Assembly (NCBI RefSeq): GCF_030272615.1
Contig: NC_081415.1
Span: forward strand, 101,660,796-101,724,795
Source: Cryptomeria japonica
Lineage: Eukaryota; Streptophyta; Pinopsida; Cupressales; Cupressaceae
Length of the DNA: 64,000 nt
Direction of reading: 5' to 3'
Shown here: positions 47,330-59,148 of the stretch, piece after piece
How the letters are laid out: each line of letters begins with the position of its first letter
Position numbering within the stretch: the stretch's first letter is position 1
The notes under the pieces: generated by a model
What the model was told of the DNA's origin: nothing
What the model saw: the letters and a program-made list of their open reading frames with translations, nothing else
The model's database searches: none
Made by a program: the position numbers and the translations under genes

Positions 47330-48460
47330 TACTTCTTCTTCTAAGGCAACTTCTAAAGTCTTTCTTCTTGAAGATAGCTTACTCTTCTTTCACCACCATC
47401 TGATGATAATCCCTTCTCTGGACACCTATATGCTAGATGACCAAGTTGGTTACAATGGTAACACTTCATTGTTGCAAAGTATGAGGAACCTCTACCTTGG
47501 CTACTAGATCTTCCTCTAGAACCACTATTTGATCCCCTTCCTCTATTGAATCCTCCTCTACTACTGCCACTATCTTGCTGCTCGGTGAGTTTAGACTCTC
47601 CCTATGTTCTTTGTTTAGAACTTCTTCCACAAAAGCCTCCTTTATGGCCTCTATTGTCTTTTCCTTTACCTCTGCCCCTATTGTTTCTTGAGTCATGTCT
47701 TCTTTTTCAAATTTTCCTCCACCTTAAGGGCAAGTTGAAAATTTTGATGGACTATTTTTGGGCTCATCAAATTGATTTCTTCTTAGATGTTCCACCATAG
47801 GCTATTTAGGTACCTAGCAACCTCGAGACTCTCCTCTTCTACCACATGAGATCTAAGGCTAAGTTTGTGAAACTCTTTGGTGTAGCTACTGACATCAAGA
47901 TCTTTCTGCCTTAAGTTTTGCCTCTTCCTATGAATTTGCACTTCATAGTCATTAGGGAGATAGACTTCTTTGATTTTAACTAACATCCCTTTCCAAGAAG
48001 AGATGGGTGCTTTGCCCATTTTCTTCCTCTCATCTTGTACAAACTACCACCATGTGAGAGCAATGCCTCTCATCCTGGACTTGGCTACCCTAATTATCTA
48101 GGCTTCAGTTATGCATTCACACTCAAAGTGGTTCTCCATACCTTCTATCCATTCTAGGACCACTTATGCCTCCATCTTGCCAGTGAACAATGGCAATCCT
48201 TCCAGTGACTTGCCACTCAAGGCCTTCAATGCCTTCAATAAAGGTTATTTCTCTAAGATAGGATTAGGTTTAGGTATCTTGTCTATCTCTGCCACTTCTT
48301 TACTCTTTCCTTCTGCTCCTTCCACCTATATCAACACTTCATCCGCCTTGGTTTCAATTGCACCAAGCTTACTCTCCAACACAATAAATTTCTCTCTTAG
48401 GAGTCTATTGTCTTCCTCCTAATCATCCACTTTCCTAGCCAACTCTGCATTGGTCACCAT
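47330..48460 (-). pseudogene. Chromovirus 2 gag
   Basis: The start at ATG 48460 reads MVTNAELARKVDD followed by TAG, matching the chromovirus 1 start MTNAELN. The core contains LPLFTGKMEA and LEWIEGMENHFE (about 48110-48190), then WKGMLVKIKEVYLPNDYEV and SYTKEFHKLSLRSHVVEE, the gypsy gag core. A zinc knuckle CYHCNQLGHLAYRC with all ligands present lies near 47420-47465. Several TAG stops and frame changes interrupt it. The protein would form capsids around element RNA. Confidence 0.82.
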
Positions 48461-48521
48461 GTTGTCTCCAATTGAATAACATGACAATAAGGACATCAAC
48501 CTTACTAGCCCAAATCTTGTA

Positions 48522-48534
48522 GGCTCTGATACCT
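48522..48534 (-). promoter_or_regulatory. Primer binding site, initiator Met tRNA (one change)
   Basis: The minus strand reads AGGTATCAGAGCC, one base off TGGTATCAGAGCC, four bases inside the LTR end at 48539. Confidence 0.85.
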
Positions 48535-48538
48535 AATT

Positions 48539-50174
48539 TGATAGGATTAACCTAGCCTTCTCAACACTTCCTAAGTTGATGTTGCTCAATTCCACCAACT
48601 CACCAAGCCTAGTTTATTTCTAGGCCTCCAATTCCCTCTCAATCTCTTCTAGGGCTTTATTCTTGTTCCTACTAGGGTGTTTGCTTCAGGTGTTTTGGTT
48701 AGGAACCCTATCAATTCACTGTGCTTCTCAGGTTCTCAACTCTGGCCTCTTAGCCTCAACTTGTCATAATGACCCCCAATTGATATGAGATGTTGCAGAG
48801 GTGTAATAAGGTCTTCTAACATGTTTTTAGTGCATATGGAGTCCATTTGTGGGTTGCAACCTTAATATTTTCTACTGATTTCACAATCTTGCCCGAAAAA
48901 GGGCTACAAGGAATTAGGCCTAGTTAGGCCTCCAAGACCAATTTTCTAGGGCTTGGAAGAAAATGAATTAAAGAAAACTCAAACATGTTTAACTTTTATT
49001 CAATGATACACCCATTCCTAATATATTTTTGTGGTTTTAGGCCCTGGTCTAACCATACGAGGTATGAACCCCAAAATGAGGGTTTGTAGGGTTTTAAAGG
49101 CCTTTAACTGGCAATGAGTAGGACACTTGGGGTTTTGCTATTAAATGAATTCTTCAAGACTCCTCCTTGTACATACAAGTCTGCCCCAACCCCATGGACT
49201 CCTCCAAATTCATAAATGGTGTTCTTTCATCCACCTTTGGACTCTCCACCACTTTTTCACCTCTTCTCCTCTAGTAAGGTTGCTCTTGGACTCGCCTAGA
49301 ATGAGGTGACAGTCATATCCAAACACTTATCTAGAACTTGAATATTAATATTTACAATGTATAGGAGGTTGCAAACCATACCCCAAGTAGCCATGATGGA
49401 AGCACATGTGGGACTCATGGGGCAATCATATTTACAAGGAAATTGCTATTTACAAGCCAAAACCGGCTACTTGTGAATCAAATCACTTAAATAGTAGTAA
49501 ATGCTGAAAAAAAAGCTTTAAAATGAAAATCCTACCCTGAAACACAATAATAACACTCAATCCATCATTGGATTCATGGATTCAATCCATTAAAACTTCA
49601 AAGAATGCAAAAATTGACCAAAACAATGAAAAGTGCAGTCCAAAATCTTGTATTTTGATTATTGCTTTCAAAATCCAAGTACACCAACCTTGAAAAATGT
49701 GCAAGAGGGGGTTTATATAGCTTTCCCACATGTGGAGTCCTTACATGGCATTGGGAAATCCCTAAATCCACCTCTAACCAATTTCAGGACAAAAATTGTC
49801 ATGACAACTTTCAAAAGTTATCATGACAACTTTTTGCAATTTTATGATTTTTGCAATTTTGATCTCTCCCACCTAAGAGACCTATATCCAGTCATCACAT
49901 ATTACATTTGAAACATGTCTAAGGCTTATTTAACCCTCTCTAATGCTTTTTCTAACTTTTAGCACTTTTGACCAGCAAAAGGCCAAACACCTACTCAAAC
50001 TCACTATTTACACAAAAATGCAAACCTAGGTAAAATGAACTCCACCTAGACCTACATTGAATAAATACTCACTCTTGGACCCTCCTGGAGTCCTTATTCA
50101 CTACTAACTTGGCTAAGGTCTGTAAAAGCCAAAGTTTGTAAAAACAAGATAACTAGGACCTAGGTGCTCCTACA
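48539..50174 (-). repeat. Chromovirus 2 shared LTR (5' LTR of complete unit)
   Basis: On the plus strand it starts TGATAGGATTAACC (48539) and ends GGTGCTCCTACA (50174). It serves as 5' LTR of the complete unit and 3' LTR of the partial second unit. Confidence 0.9.
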
Positions 50175-50197
50175 CCATTCTCTCTAACAAAAAGAAA

Positions 50198-51575
50198 TCA
50201 TGTCACCTCTTGAGGAATTAGTGTTGGATCAATGCCAAGCTTCTAGAACTCTGACTCCATCACCCATGTAGCCTTAGTATCATCCATTCCCTACCATTTA
50301 ATGAGGTGCTCCCAATACGCTTGATGCCTAGTCTTCTTGGAAATTCTTGAACTTAATACCTTCTCAGCCGTAGGATTAGGCTTGGCTAGTAACTAAAGGT
50401 TATGCACATCATCTAAAACCTCTGTGGGATTGCATTCTACACCTTGGATTGACCCCTTTTATGCAACCAAGGCTGCTATGTTAAAAACCAGTGACAAGCC
50501 TATGTCACTAGGAAGATCCACTTTGTATGCATTTTCACCATACTTAGTTGGAATGGTACATGGACCTATCCTCCTCATCTACAACTTGTTTGGCAGTCCT
50601 TGTTGTAGTCTTTCTCTATTCAAGTGCACCATAGCAAGATCCCCCACTTGAAATTGTAGCTTTCTCCTCTTTTCATCATCTTTTTGTTTTATTTTGCTTG
50701 TGTTCTCCTTCAAAGCTTGCCTAACTAATTCATGGACCTCCTTCATGGACTGAGCAAAGTCCTCTGCATATCCACTTCCGATTGTTACACTTCCTAAATC
50801 CCTCAACTCAAAAATGCCTCTTGGGTGCACAACATAGACTACTTCAAAAGGACTTTTACCAGTAGTCTTATTTATGGTGTCATTGTATGCATATTCAGAT
50901 TGAGCAAGTACTTGATTACATGTCTGCCCATACTCCTTGGTAAGGTATCTCAACAAGTTTCCCAAACTTCTATTCACCACCTCGATCTGCCCATCTGTTT
51001 GAGGATGGTAGGCTGATCCAAAAGAGAGGTTTGTGCCAAGCTTTTGCCATAATGTTTTCCAAAAATGACTTGTAAATTTGGAGTCCCTATCTGAAACTAT
51101 GCTCAATGGTAAATCATGTATCCTTACTATTTCCTTAAAAAATAATTGAGCTATGTGGCATGCATCATGAGTGGTCTTACAAGGCACAAAGTGAGCCATT
51201 TTGCTAAATCTGTCCACAATGACATAAATACTATCATATCCTTGCTTTGGCTTTGTCAAACCTACCACAAAGTTCATGCTAATGCATTCCCAAGGTCTAC
51301 TTGGTATGGGAAGTGGTTGATATAAACCAACATTTGTTGAAGTACCCTTGGCTTTTTGGAAAACTATGCAGGTCTCCACATGCCTCTTCACATCTTGATT
51401 CATCCTTGTCCAGTAATAGAACCTCTGAACCAACTCTTGAGTCTTATTGACTCCAAAGTGACCACTAAGGCTGCCATTGTGTTTCTCTTGTATGAGATTT
51501 TCCCTCATTGATCCTTTAGGCACACAAAGTTGCCCACCCTTGAATAATAGCCCACTTTTTAAAGTGAAATTTGAG
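50198..51575 (-). pseudogene. Partial integrase-chromodomain of second chromovirus 2 unit
   Basis: This copy corresponds to 43872-45250: SLSGHFGVNKTQELVQRFYY, CIVFQKAKGT where a metal-binding Cys has become Phe, ISMNFVVGLT where the first catalytic Asp is Asn, SIVSDRDSKF and HPQTDGQIEVVNRSL with the second Asp and the Glu, then a TAG at 50579 where the other unit has CAG. The chromodomain end carries TAG at 50291 where the other unit has CAG (43965-43967). It is cut at 51575. With its partner copy it shows the direction of several substitutions. Confidence 0.88.
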
Positions 51576-52489
51576 TCATCAGGGATTGGTCTAGCTATTT
51601 TTGCACTACTCCAATATGGTTCTTTTTTCTAATGGGCTCGCTTCCGGTTTCCTTTAGTCATCGGGTATCGGGATAAAAATTTCTCATTTCTTCTGATCTC
51701 CCGATACTATATGATAAGATTTTCCATACTATTATAAGTTATACCAATGGTTTCATAGGTTATCGGTATAGAAATTTCTACGCTTTGCTGATAAGCTGAT
51801 ACAAGCCGATAGAAAACAACTGCCTACTACCTTGTCAGAACAAGCTATCTCGATGGAATGGCCTTTCCAAGAGTGCGCACCATCTTGAGTATTTTTTTTT
51901 AAGTGCTCCAATGAGTTTGTGCTCCATTTCATCGGTATAAGTGATGCCGATAATCCTCCTTTGGGTTGCCAATGCAGTTTCATCGAAACTACTTATGTCA
52001 ATAAGTAAAATTTTTCAATTTAGCACAAATGAGCCATCCATCCTATAAATTGATGATCCCCACTTTTCCCACAGGGTCTGAAACATTCTAGAAGACAATC
52101 CTTGATCACACCATAATGACTCCTCTGTTGACAAATGCTTCACAATGGATTCCTTGTGCAGTTTATACTTAGTGCATGCCCTCAATGTGCCCAAGTGATA
52201 CCTTGACATTCCTGAAACAACTGATCCTTAGAGAATTTTACTTGTGCTAACAAGGTTCCTGCATGTGCAAACCAGTAATAAATGCTCATATGAATAAAGA
52301 AAAAGGCCTCTATGTAGCATAAAACATTTTAAAAAAATCTGTTGTAAAAGTGGCTCTTTCTGGGGATGTATGTTCTCTTTAAGGACATAGCAAGATCCTA
52401 GTTATCTCTGGAAAGCAGACCAACATGAAAATTGACAAGAGAAAACAAAAGAAATTTAAACTATTATGATACAAAATACTCCCTGCTCA
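51576..52489 (-). other. Tat-like element segment after integrase, unassigned
   Basis: This lies between the pol stop at 52490 and the cut edge of chromovirus 2. Minus-strand open pieces (52209-52015 with YRMDGSFVLN, 51983-51753) have no recognised motif. They may be the start of the extra ORF that continues at 41900 on the other side of the nested element (inference). Confidence 0.4.
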
Positions 52490-53560
52490 TCAAGAGAAAA
52501 GATGCTTAAGATATTGAGCATGAACTGGGAACTCCTGTATTTGACTATTTGTATCTTGCAAGTAATAGGAGTTTTCTCCACCTTTTTCTAAAATGATAAA
52601 AGGTCCCAGCTAGAGTGCATCGAACTTGCCATGCTTCCCTTTATCCTGATCTTTGGCATTCCATTTTAACACCCATTCCCCATCTTTAAATGACCCGTCA
52701 CACACTTTTCTATCATGTAAAGATTTTACCATTTGTTGTCTCTGTAAGTTTCTTTCCTGTGCTTCTCATCTACATTCATCCAGCTCAGCTAAAGCCATCA
52801 ATTTGTCCCCCATGAAGTTTACTTCTTCCAAACATTTTTCTGTAACAAATTTATAAACTGGAAGCAAATTATTTAAGGGAAATCTTGCTTCCTTGCCATA
52901 TACAAGCTCATATGGGGAAAATCCTATGGACTTCTTGATTGTCACTCTATCAGTCCATACTGCTAAGACTAATTTTGAGTCCCAAGCCTTTTTATTATCA
53001 CCCAATATCCTTCTGATAATCTTCAGCAAGTTCTTGTTTCTTGATTCTACTTGTCCATTTCCTTGGGGATGGTAAGGTGATGAGTAAGATAAAGTGATAC
53101 CATAATTTTCACAGAAATTAGAGAATTCCTTGGATCTGAAACACATCCCATTGTCTACTACAATCTTCTGAAGTACTCCAAATATGGTTAGAATATTTTC
53201 TAAGAGAAACTTTGTCACCACTTTGCTTGTAGCCTGTCTCGTAGGGATAGCCTCAACCCATTTAGTAAAGTAGTCAGTAGCAACCAAAATCCATTTAGGC
53301 CCACCACTATATTTGTTTTCTATCTCTCCTATGAAGTCAATACCCCACATCTAGAATGGTTCTTCTATATGCATGGGCCTAAGAGGAATGGCTCCATTAT
53401 ATTTGAGTTTCCCTGAAATTTTTGACAAGTCTCACATTTTTTGACATAAGTATGACAATCCTTGAAAACTTGAGGCTAGTAATAACCAGCATTAAGAATT
53501 TTGTGAGCAGTGGTTTTAGCTGAGAAGTGACCTCCACATACATCTTCATGTAAATCTTTT
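52490..53560 (-). pseudogene. Tat-like integrase
   Basis: The frame from 53350 runs in phase to a stop at 52490, broken by TGA at 52766 and TAG near 52610. Catalytic residues are MWGIDFIGEI (Asp), KIVVDNGMCF (Asp) and YHPQGNGQVESRNKN (Glu). The C-terminus has DGEWVLKWNAKDQDKGKHGK followed by LGPFIILEKGGENSYYL and a final LKHLF, the form seen in Tat/Ogre elements. The zinc-binding segment upstream (53560-53350) is damaged by stops. Confidence 0.88.
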
Positions 53561-54260
53561 AAAACAACAGATGCTTGACACTCATCTAGACACAATAGAA
53601 GAATACCATCTCTATTTTTCCAGTATAGATCCCCAATACATACCTAGATGTTTGAAGCTTTAAAGTTCTTCTTTGACTATCATTTAAACTATCCAACATT
53701 TCATGTATTTCAAGAAGTGAACAATATTTGTATACCAAGAGCAACTTTCAATGCTAATTTGTACATCTTTTAGCTCTACCTGGTTTACTTGTGCTTCTTC
53801 AAGATTGGATTCTGCCATCAACTTCGCTAAAACTTGACCTCTTACCAATTTTGTGATTTGTAAATCAACATTGAACTCTTAGATCTGGTTTATCCATCTA
53901 CATCTTCTCCTAGTAGTCTCTGTTTGCCTAAAAATGTCTTTAACCGCAACATTCTGTACATAGGCAATAATGGTGGCACCAACTAAGTAAGGTCTAAAGG
54001 ATTTCACAGCTTTCACAAGAGCATAAACCTTTTTTTCATTCAAATCATAATTCAATTATGATGCTTGTAATGTTTTACTAAAAAATGCCATTGGTTGTTC
54101 ATGACCCTCATCATTCTTTTGTAACATGACAGCAACAATATTATGGAATGAGGCAAATGAAAATACTTGAAAAGGTTTTGAGAAGTCAGGTGATTTTAAA
54201 ATAGGGCTTCCTTGATGGCTCTTTTGATATTTATAAAAACTTCAAGAGCTTCATTAGTCC
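53561..54260 (-). pseudogene. Tat-like RNase H (pol-type)
   Basis: Recognisable parts, in more than one phase, are EQPMAFFSKTLQASELNYDL, then VYALVKAVKSFRPYL, IIAYVQNVAVKDIF and RWINQIQEFNVDLQITKLVR with GQVLAKLMAESN. This order is typical of the RNase H that follows RT in Tat/Ogre elements. Frame changes and stops are frequent. It is distinct from the second RNase H at 55560-55965. Confidence 0.75.
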
Positions 54261-55190
54261 ACTTTATTTCAGCACCCTTTTTTAACATTTTAGCAATAGG
54301 CTTTATGATTTCAGAGAAATTTGAAACAAACCTTCTCACAAAGTTAATTTGACCGAAGAAAGACTGGATCGCTTTAACAGTTTTTGGAATTTGGATTTTA
54401 TCAATAGCAGCAATCCTTTCTGGATCATTTCTAACTCCATCTTTTGAGACAATATGACCTTATAATTTTCATTCAGTAACCCCGAAGTGACATTTTTTAG
54501 GATTCAAAGATATGCCATATTCTAGTGCTCTAATAAAAAAAAATTCCAGATCATTACAATGATTTTCTGCTTTTTTAGAATAAGCAGTCATATCATCCTG
54601 ATACACTACCAAGATACAATCAATCATGCCCTCAAAAGCCATGTCCATAGCTCTTTGGAATGTAGCTCTTGCATTTGTTAGTCCAAAAGGCATCCTAGCA
54701 TAAACATAAGTACCCCAAGGTGTAGTGAAAGTAGTTTTGAACTTCTCTGCTTCCCTAACTTTGACTTGATTGTAACCTGAGAAGCCATCCATCATAGATA
54801 ACAACTCATTCCCTATGACCTTTTGCAACAAATCTTCCATATTAGGCAAGGCATGATTATCTTTCAAAGATGAAACATTTAGATTTCTGGAATCTACATA
54901 TAGCCTAATATCACCATTTTTCTTTCTTACTGGCACTAAGTTTGATACCTATGTTGAGTGTCTTATAGGCTCAATAATCCTTGCATTTCTCTTTTTCATT
55001 AACTCCCCCTTAATATTTGGAGCCAAGGTAGGATTTATAGGTCTTTGCTTTTGTCTGAAAGGTTTTGCATTAGGCTTCAAAGGTACCTCATGTTGGAACA
55101 AATCTTCCCTATAAGCTTTAAGGTCATCATATGACCAAGCAAAAACATGCCTATACTTCCTCAACAAATTAATCAATTCAATTATGATTT
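54261..55190 (-). pseudogene. Tat-like reverse transcriptase
   Basis: The segment begins LLRKYRHVFAWSYDDLKAY and KPFRQKQRPINPTLAPNIKG, then (after a TAG at 54949) VRKKNGDIRLYVDSRNLN, MEDLLQKVIGNELLSMMDGF, GYNQVKVREAEKFKTTF, TYVYARMPFGLTNARATFQR and catalytic VVYQDDMTAYSKK. After a TGA at 54469 it continues GHIVSKDGVRNDPERIAAI and SFFGQINFVRRFVSNFSEI. Motif content and spacing are gypsy-type. Confidence 0.88.
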
Positions 55191-55559
55191 TTGGTGTGAG
55201 CTACTTTCCAAGATATACTTCTCTTAGGTTTCTTTCACTTCCCAAGTTTATCTTTTTGACCTCCTCACATCCTCCTGAATTAGGCCTAAAATTCATTACA
55301 TATTTATCATCAAACATTCTTTCAAGCTCTATTAGTCCTTTTGGGATTTTATTAGTTTTCAGTTGTAATACTTCTTGCCCAAGTACAGTTGCTTTGTCAT
55401 CTTTGTCCTCCACAAGTCCATTCCAATCAATCCACTAGTGCTCATATTGATCTTTACAAAATAAAAAATTTAGTACATACCTGTCATCATCAAAAACTTT
55501 CCATCTTTTTACATTATTAGGCACTGATGGTCTAGTTTTAATCTCCACTTGGGTAATGT
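55191..55559 (-). pseudogene. Linker between second RNase H and RT
   Basis: An open piece with acidic and hydrophobic character (KATVLGQEVLQLKTNKIPKG, ELERMFDDKYVMNFRPNSGG) ends at a TAG at 55201, then leads into RT. Its position shows that the second RNase H and RT belong to one continuous polyprotein. Confidence 0.6.
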
Positions 55560-55965
55560 CATCCAAAGGGATGTCATTGTGCTTGATAGCCAAGTTCGCC
55601 ATGAAGTCTTCCTAAACATTGTTGGATCTCTCAGTCCAATTGATGGACAAAGCATCAAATAAGTCAATGTGATTCCAGACTCTGTTCTTGTAGCTTCTTA
55701 ATTTTTCATTTTTTGCCGCAAATTTGCCCCTAACTTGTGAAATTACTAATTTTGAATCAACATAAACTATTAGTAACTTGATACCATTCTTATTTTCTAG
55801 TGTAAGACCTAACAAGAGGGCCTCATATTCGGCAATATTATTAGTACATTCAAAAGCCAACAAGAAAGAGTATTTTTTTTTCATTAGGTGCAATAAGTAC
55901 AACTCCCGCTCCATTCCCTTCCTTACTGCAGGCACCATCAAAGTATAATTTCCAAATTAAGTTTT
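55560..55965 (-). pseudogene. Second RNase H (archaeal-like), upstream of RT
   Basis: The domain starts IWKLYFDGACSKEGNGAGVV (first Asp) at the end of the protease frame, crosses a frameshift in a T-run near 55871-55879, and continues LAFECTNNIAEYEALLLGLT (Glu), GIKLLIVYVDSKLVISQVRG (Asp, normally GDS, here VDS) and INWTERSNNV, then TAG at 55612 and EDFMANLAIKHNDI. This matches the archaeal-like RNase H of Tat elements. Here it lies between protease and RT, before RT, while the pol-type RNase H follows RT. Confidence 0.85.
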
Positions 55966-56593
55966 CATTTTGTTTAACTATTTGTGTAACTTTACTAATC
56001 TCTAAAGGTTTAGAAATACTTACCTGGAAATTGTCCATATCTGAATGGCAAAAGTAGGTTGCTTCATCAGGATCAACTTCTTCTATGAGATATGGGGATC
56101 TTGGCTCTCTATTTATCCTCACTATTGTCCCTTTGACTAGAATAGTAGCACAAGATAGATCAAGATGAACATGGCCACCCACCTGATTTGACCATTGCCT
56201 AGATAACAACATTTCGTAGTTTGCAAGAACTTGTACCACTATGATGTCTGTCTTATATGTGGTATCCAAGCAAGCTAGAAATCTAAACTCTACGTATTTG
56301 ATAATACCCACCACCAATATAGACCTAATATCCATGGCATAACACTTACCATAAGGTGTGTCAACATGCATCCCAAGCTCCATCATGGCATCTTTAGGCA
56401 TGATGTTCATCGCTGCCCCTAAATCTATCATACAATTCTTGACCATTTTATTGTTAATTAACAATGTCAAATAGAATGGATCAACTTGTGTGAGATTTTT
56501 TGTGATAGATGTGCCTAAGTAAATTACTGGAGGATTCTCTTTTAACTTAGCAGCATTTTTATTTAGATCCCCAACGTTTGACATAATCTTCAA
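55966..56593 (-). pseudogene. Tat-like protease
   Basis: The protease site reads NCMIDLGAAMNIMP, where the usual DSGA is DLGA, a Ser-to-Leu change that would disable it and can come from one C-to-T change. The strand after it, YEMLLSRQWSNQVGGHVHLD, matches the LGRPW-type segment. The upstream part PPVIYLGTSITKNLTQVDPF is a typical linker. The frame runs directly into the second RNase H. Confidence 0.8.
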
Positions 56594-56894
56594 GGTCTCA
56601 TATTATATTTTGGAAATTTCATTACTTCAAGGAAGGGCATAGAAATTTTTACCTAAGACAACACTTAAGACATAAAAGTTGCACAGTTTGAAGAAGGCTT
56701 ACTAATTTGTTTTTTCTCCACTGGCTTGACAAGCTTTGGCATTTCAATTGGCTTATTCTTTTTCGACTCTCTCCCCATTTTGGCATCAACATCCTTACCC
56801 TTGGCTTCATTATTTTTTGTCCCATCAAATTTTGTGACTTTGGATTATATCCCGCTGGCTTGCCTTGCTCATTGTTAATATTCCTATTCCTCAG

Positions 56895-58892
56895 CTAATA
56901 ATGGCTTATCACTTGTTCTACAGTTACGATAGCGAAAGCTTTTTTTTCTTCTTCAGTCGGGTTTCTCAAATAAGGCACTATTTCTTCTTGAAACAGTTTT
57001 CTCAAAGTAGGGATATCTTCGTCATCGTCAGAAAAAACCTGTTGTATACCATATTGCAAATTTTCTCTTCTTTGATGCACATTAAAATATTCTTCTTCTT
57101 CAGATAAATCCTTATTTCTCCCCCAATATGGATCACATGAGAAGGCATTAACAATTAGTTCATAATATTCATTTTTATCTTCTTCTTCTATCAAACCCTG
57201 GGCAATCATGCACTGTTTTGCAGCATGAGGCAGATTACATACATCACACCATGGATATTCATCTGCAAAGTTTGTAGTTTTCTTTAGTGGGTTAGGAGTC
57301 TCTTTGTTGGTATTTGGTTTTACTGGTTTTTCGTCTTTCCAATTTGTTTTATATGGCATGTCATGCAACCTCGGCCTATTGTAACTTATTTTCTTATTGT
57401 TCCTATATAGTGGCCTTTCATTATGACTTTTCTTACCCTTTAAGTCCTTGAGCATGTCCATGATTTGGGTAAGATCATCTTTCCTGGGGACCCTGGAGTT
57501 GTACAACTTTGGATCATCTCTCTTAGCAACTTTTCCAACCACCTTCCTATTATTTTTAATAGTAACAACTATTTTGAATGCTTGTTGTAAAGTGTTAGGT
57601 CTATGAGACAGAATGTCATAATGAGTTTTGTTGTCAAAAGCACTTAAATAAAATTTGATAAAAAATGAATCAACTGGTCTGACATCTTTGGGTATTCTAT
57701 TTAATACCTTATTAAATCTTTTATTAAATTCATTCACTGATTCATTTTGATTCTTTTTTATTCTTGTTAGTTCATGGGATGCAAATGAAGGATCATTGTG
57801 ATCTCCAAATTCTTCCAAGAATAGTGTCACAAATTTCTGATAGCTGCAAATACATCTATCAGGAAGGCTTCTATACCATTCCCCTACATCCTTTGTCAAA
57901 GACTAAACCAACAACTTCATGAACACATCTTCATGAGGAATCTCAAATTCTTTGATGATATTCTTTACATTAATAACATGCTTCTCGGCTGAATCAACTC
58001 CATTTTCTGAAAATTTTGGGATTGATAATCTCAAATCATTAATGATCTGATTTGGATAACCAACAATGCCAATGAAATTCAATTGTTTGTACCTCTCAAT
58101 GATTAAGGGTTGTCTACCAACATGAAGGTTTCTTTGATTGTTCATAATCCCATTATTGTTGCCATAGTTTCCATTATTACCATTATTTCCATCCCCATTA
58201 TTAATGCCATTATTGTTACCATTGTTCCTACCTCCACCATTGCCACTTCCATAATTGCCATTGTTACCTCTATTTTGTCCATTATTCTGGTTGATGCCAC
58301 ACCCATTATTTCCTACATGGTTGGCCCTACTTGTGTTAATCCGGTTCCCATAATTTTCCCCATCTCCATTCCTTTTTCCATCCTCTGGCCTTTCTTCATT
58401 TTGATCCCTATGCACATCCCTCCATCTTCTATTTTCACTTACCAATGGGTTGTCATAGGTTACAAAAGGCTGGTCATTTCTTCTCATATGAGGAGGACTA
58501 TATCTTGGAACTACTTGTCTACTTGTTTCACCTCTTTCTTCTCGTACCTTGTCTGTCTTGGGGATTGACATATTATTTCACTCTATTCCTAATTTCTATA
58601 ACACCCAATCTGGTTGCCTTTTAAGTGCCCTCGCCATCTTGGCATCATCAACACTCATATCTACCATTTTAAGAATAAGATCATCCCACTGTTTTTCTTC
58701 CCGTTCCTCAGCAGTGATGATCTCATCATGGCTATGTCTATTATCCTTTGAACTTATTTTATGAAAAGGATTTTCCTCTCTACTCTCATATTTGCCAACA
58801 GATGAAGAATCTTCCTCCCTACTAGGAAATCTCTTATATCCTTCAAATACAATGTTTGATTTTTTTCCTTTGTTCCTTTTCTTGGGACTCAA
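56895..58892 (-). pseudogene. Tat-like gag with Asn/Gly tract
   Basis: One phase runs from 58892 to 56895 with stops near 58596, 58580 and 57903 (TAG). The N-terminal part is charged (SPKKRNKGKKSN...). It is followed by an Asn/Gly-rich low-complexity tract (about 58330-58130), then RLSIPKFSENGVDSAEKHVI, the gag core TKDVGEWYRSLPDRCICSYQ and SVNEFNKRFNKVLNRIPKD, and a zinc-knuckle-like CDVCNLPHAAKQC near 57230-57265 (CX2CX3HX4C). It ends with an acidic tail. The protein would form the particle core. Confidence 0.85.
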
Positions 58893-59127
58893 CTAAACAA
58901 GATCTTCTTGTCCTTTGTGCAAAGATCTCCTCCCCTGCATAAATCTTAATGACAAATTTATAGGAGTTTCTCTTACTTTCTCAACATACCAATCATTACA
59001 CATGTATTACATGTAGAGTCGCCACCTCCTAAGAGGAATAATATCTTTTACTAATCTTCCGGGCTCTTTCCTCCAACAAAGTCTGAAATGAAACCCCCCA
59101 GAAATTTTAAGTGCTTCTTATCACAAC
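58893..59127 (-). other. Leader of Tat-like element
   Basis: Non-coding between primer site and gag. The phase of gag can be followed a short way upstream without a clear start codon, so the gag start is uncertain. Confidence 0.5.
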
Positions 59128-59146
59128 TCTCCAGCAGAGTCATCAA
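59128..59146 (-). promoter_or_regulatory. Putative primer binding site of Tat-like element
   Basis: The minus strand just inside the LTR edge reads TTGATGACTCTGCTGG, close to TGGCGACTCTGCTGG-type primer sites described for Tat/Ogre elements. The tRNA cannot be named with certainty. Confidence 0.5.
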
Positions 59147-59148
59147 TT

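Larger units (their letters stand above)
42314..51575 (-). mobile_element. Chromovirus 2 (gypsy): LTR-internal-LTR-partial internal
   Basis: The minus-strand gypsy element has LTRs at 42314-43848 and 48539-50174 and a complete gag-pol between them. Beyond the upper LTR (50175-51575) the 3' part of a second internal region is present, identical in layout to 43849-45250, so two units share the middle LTR. The second unit is cut at 51575. Upstream of the complete unit there is an initiator Met primer site (48522-48534). A C-terminal chromodomain follows the integrase. Confidence 0.88.

Noticed and set aside
52766-53350. Integrase as an intact gene on its own
   Set aside because: Its stop at 52766 is in-frame decay. 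The integrase C-terminus continues in phase to 52490 and the zinc-binding part upstream is broken.
58110-58568. Hydrophobic plus-strand ORF that could look like a membrane protein
   Set aside because: Antisense of the Asn/Gly-rich gag tract; Asn codons read backward give Ile and Val.
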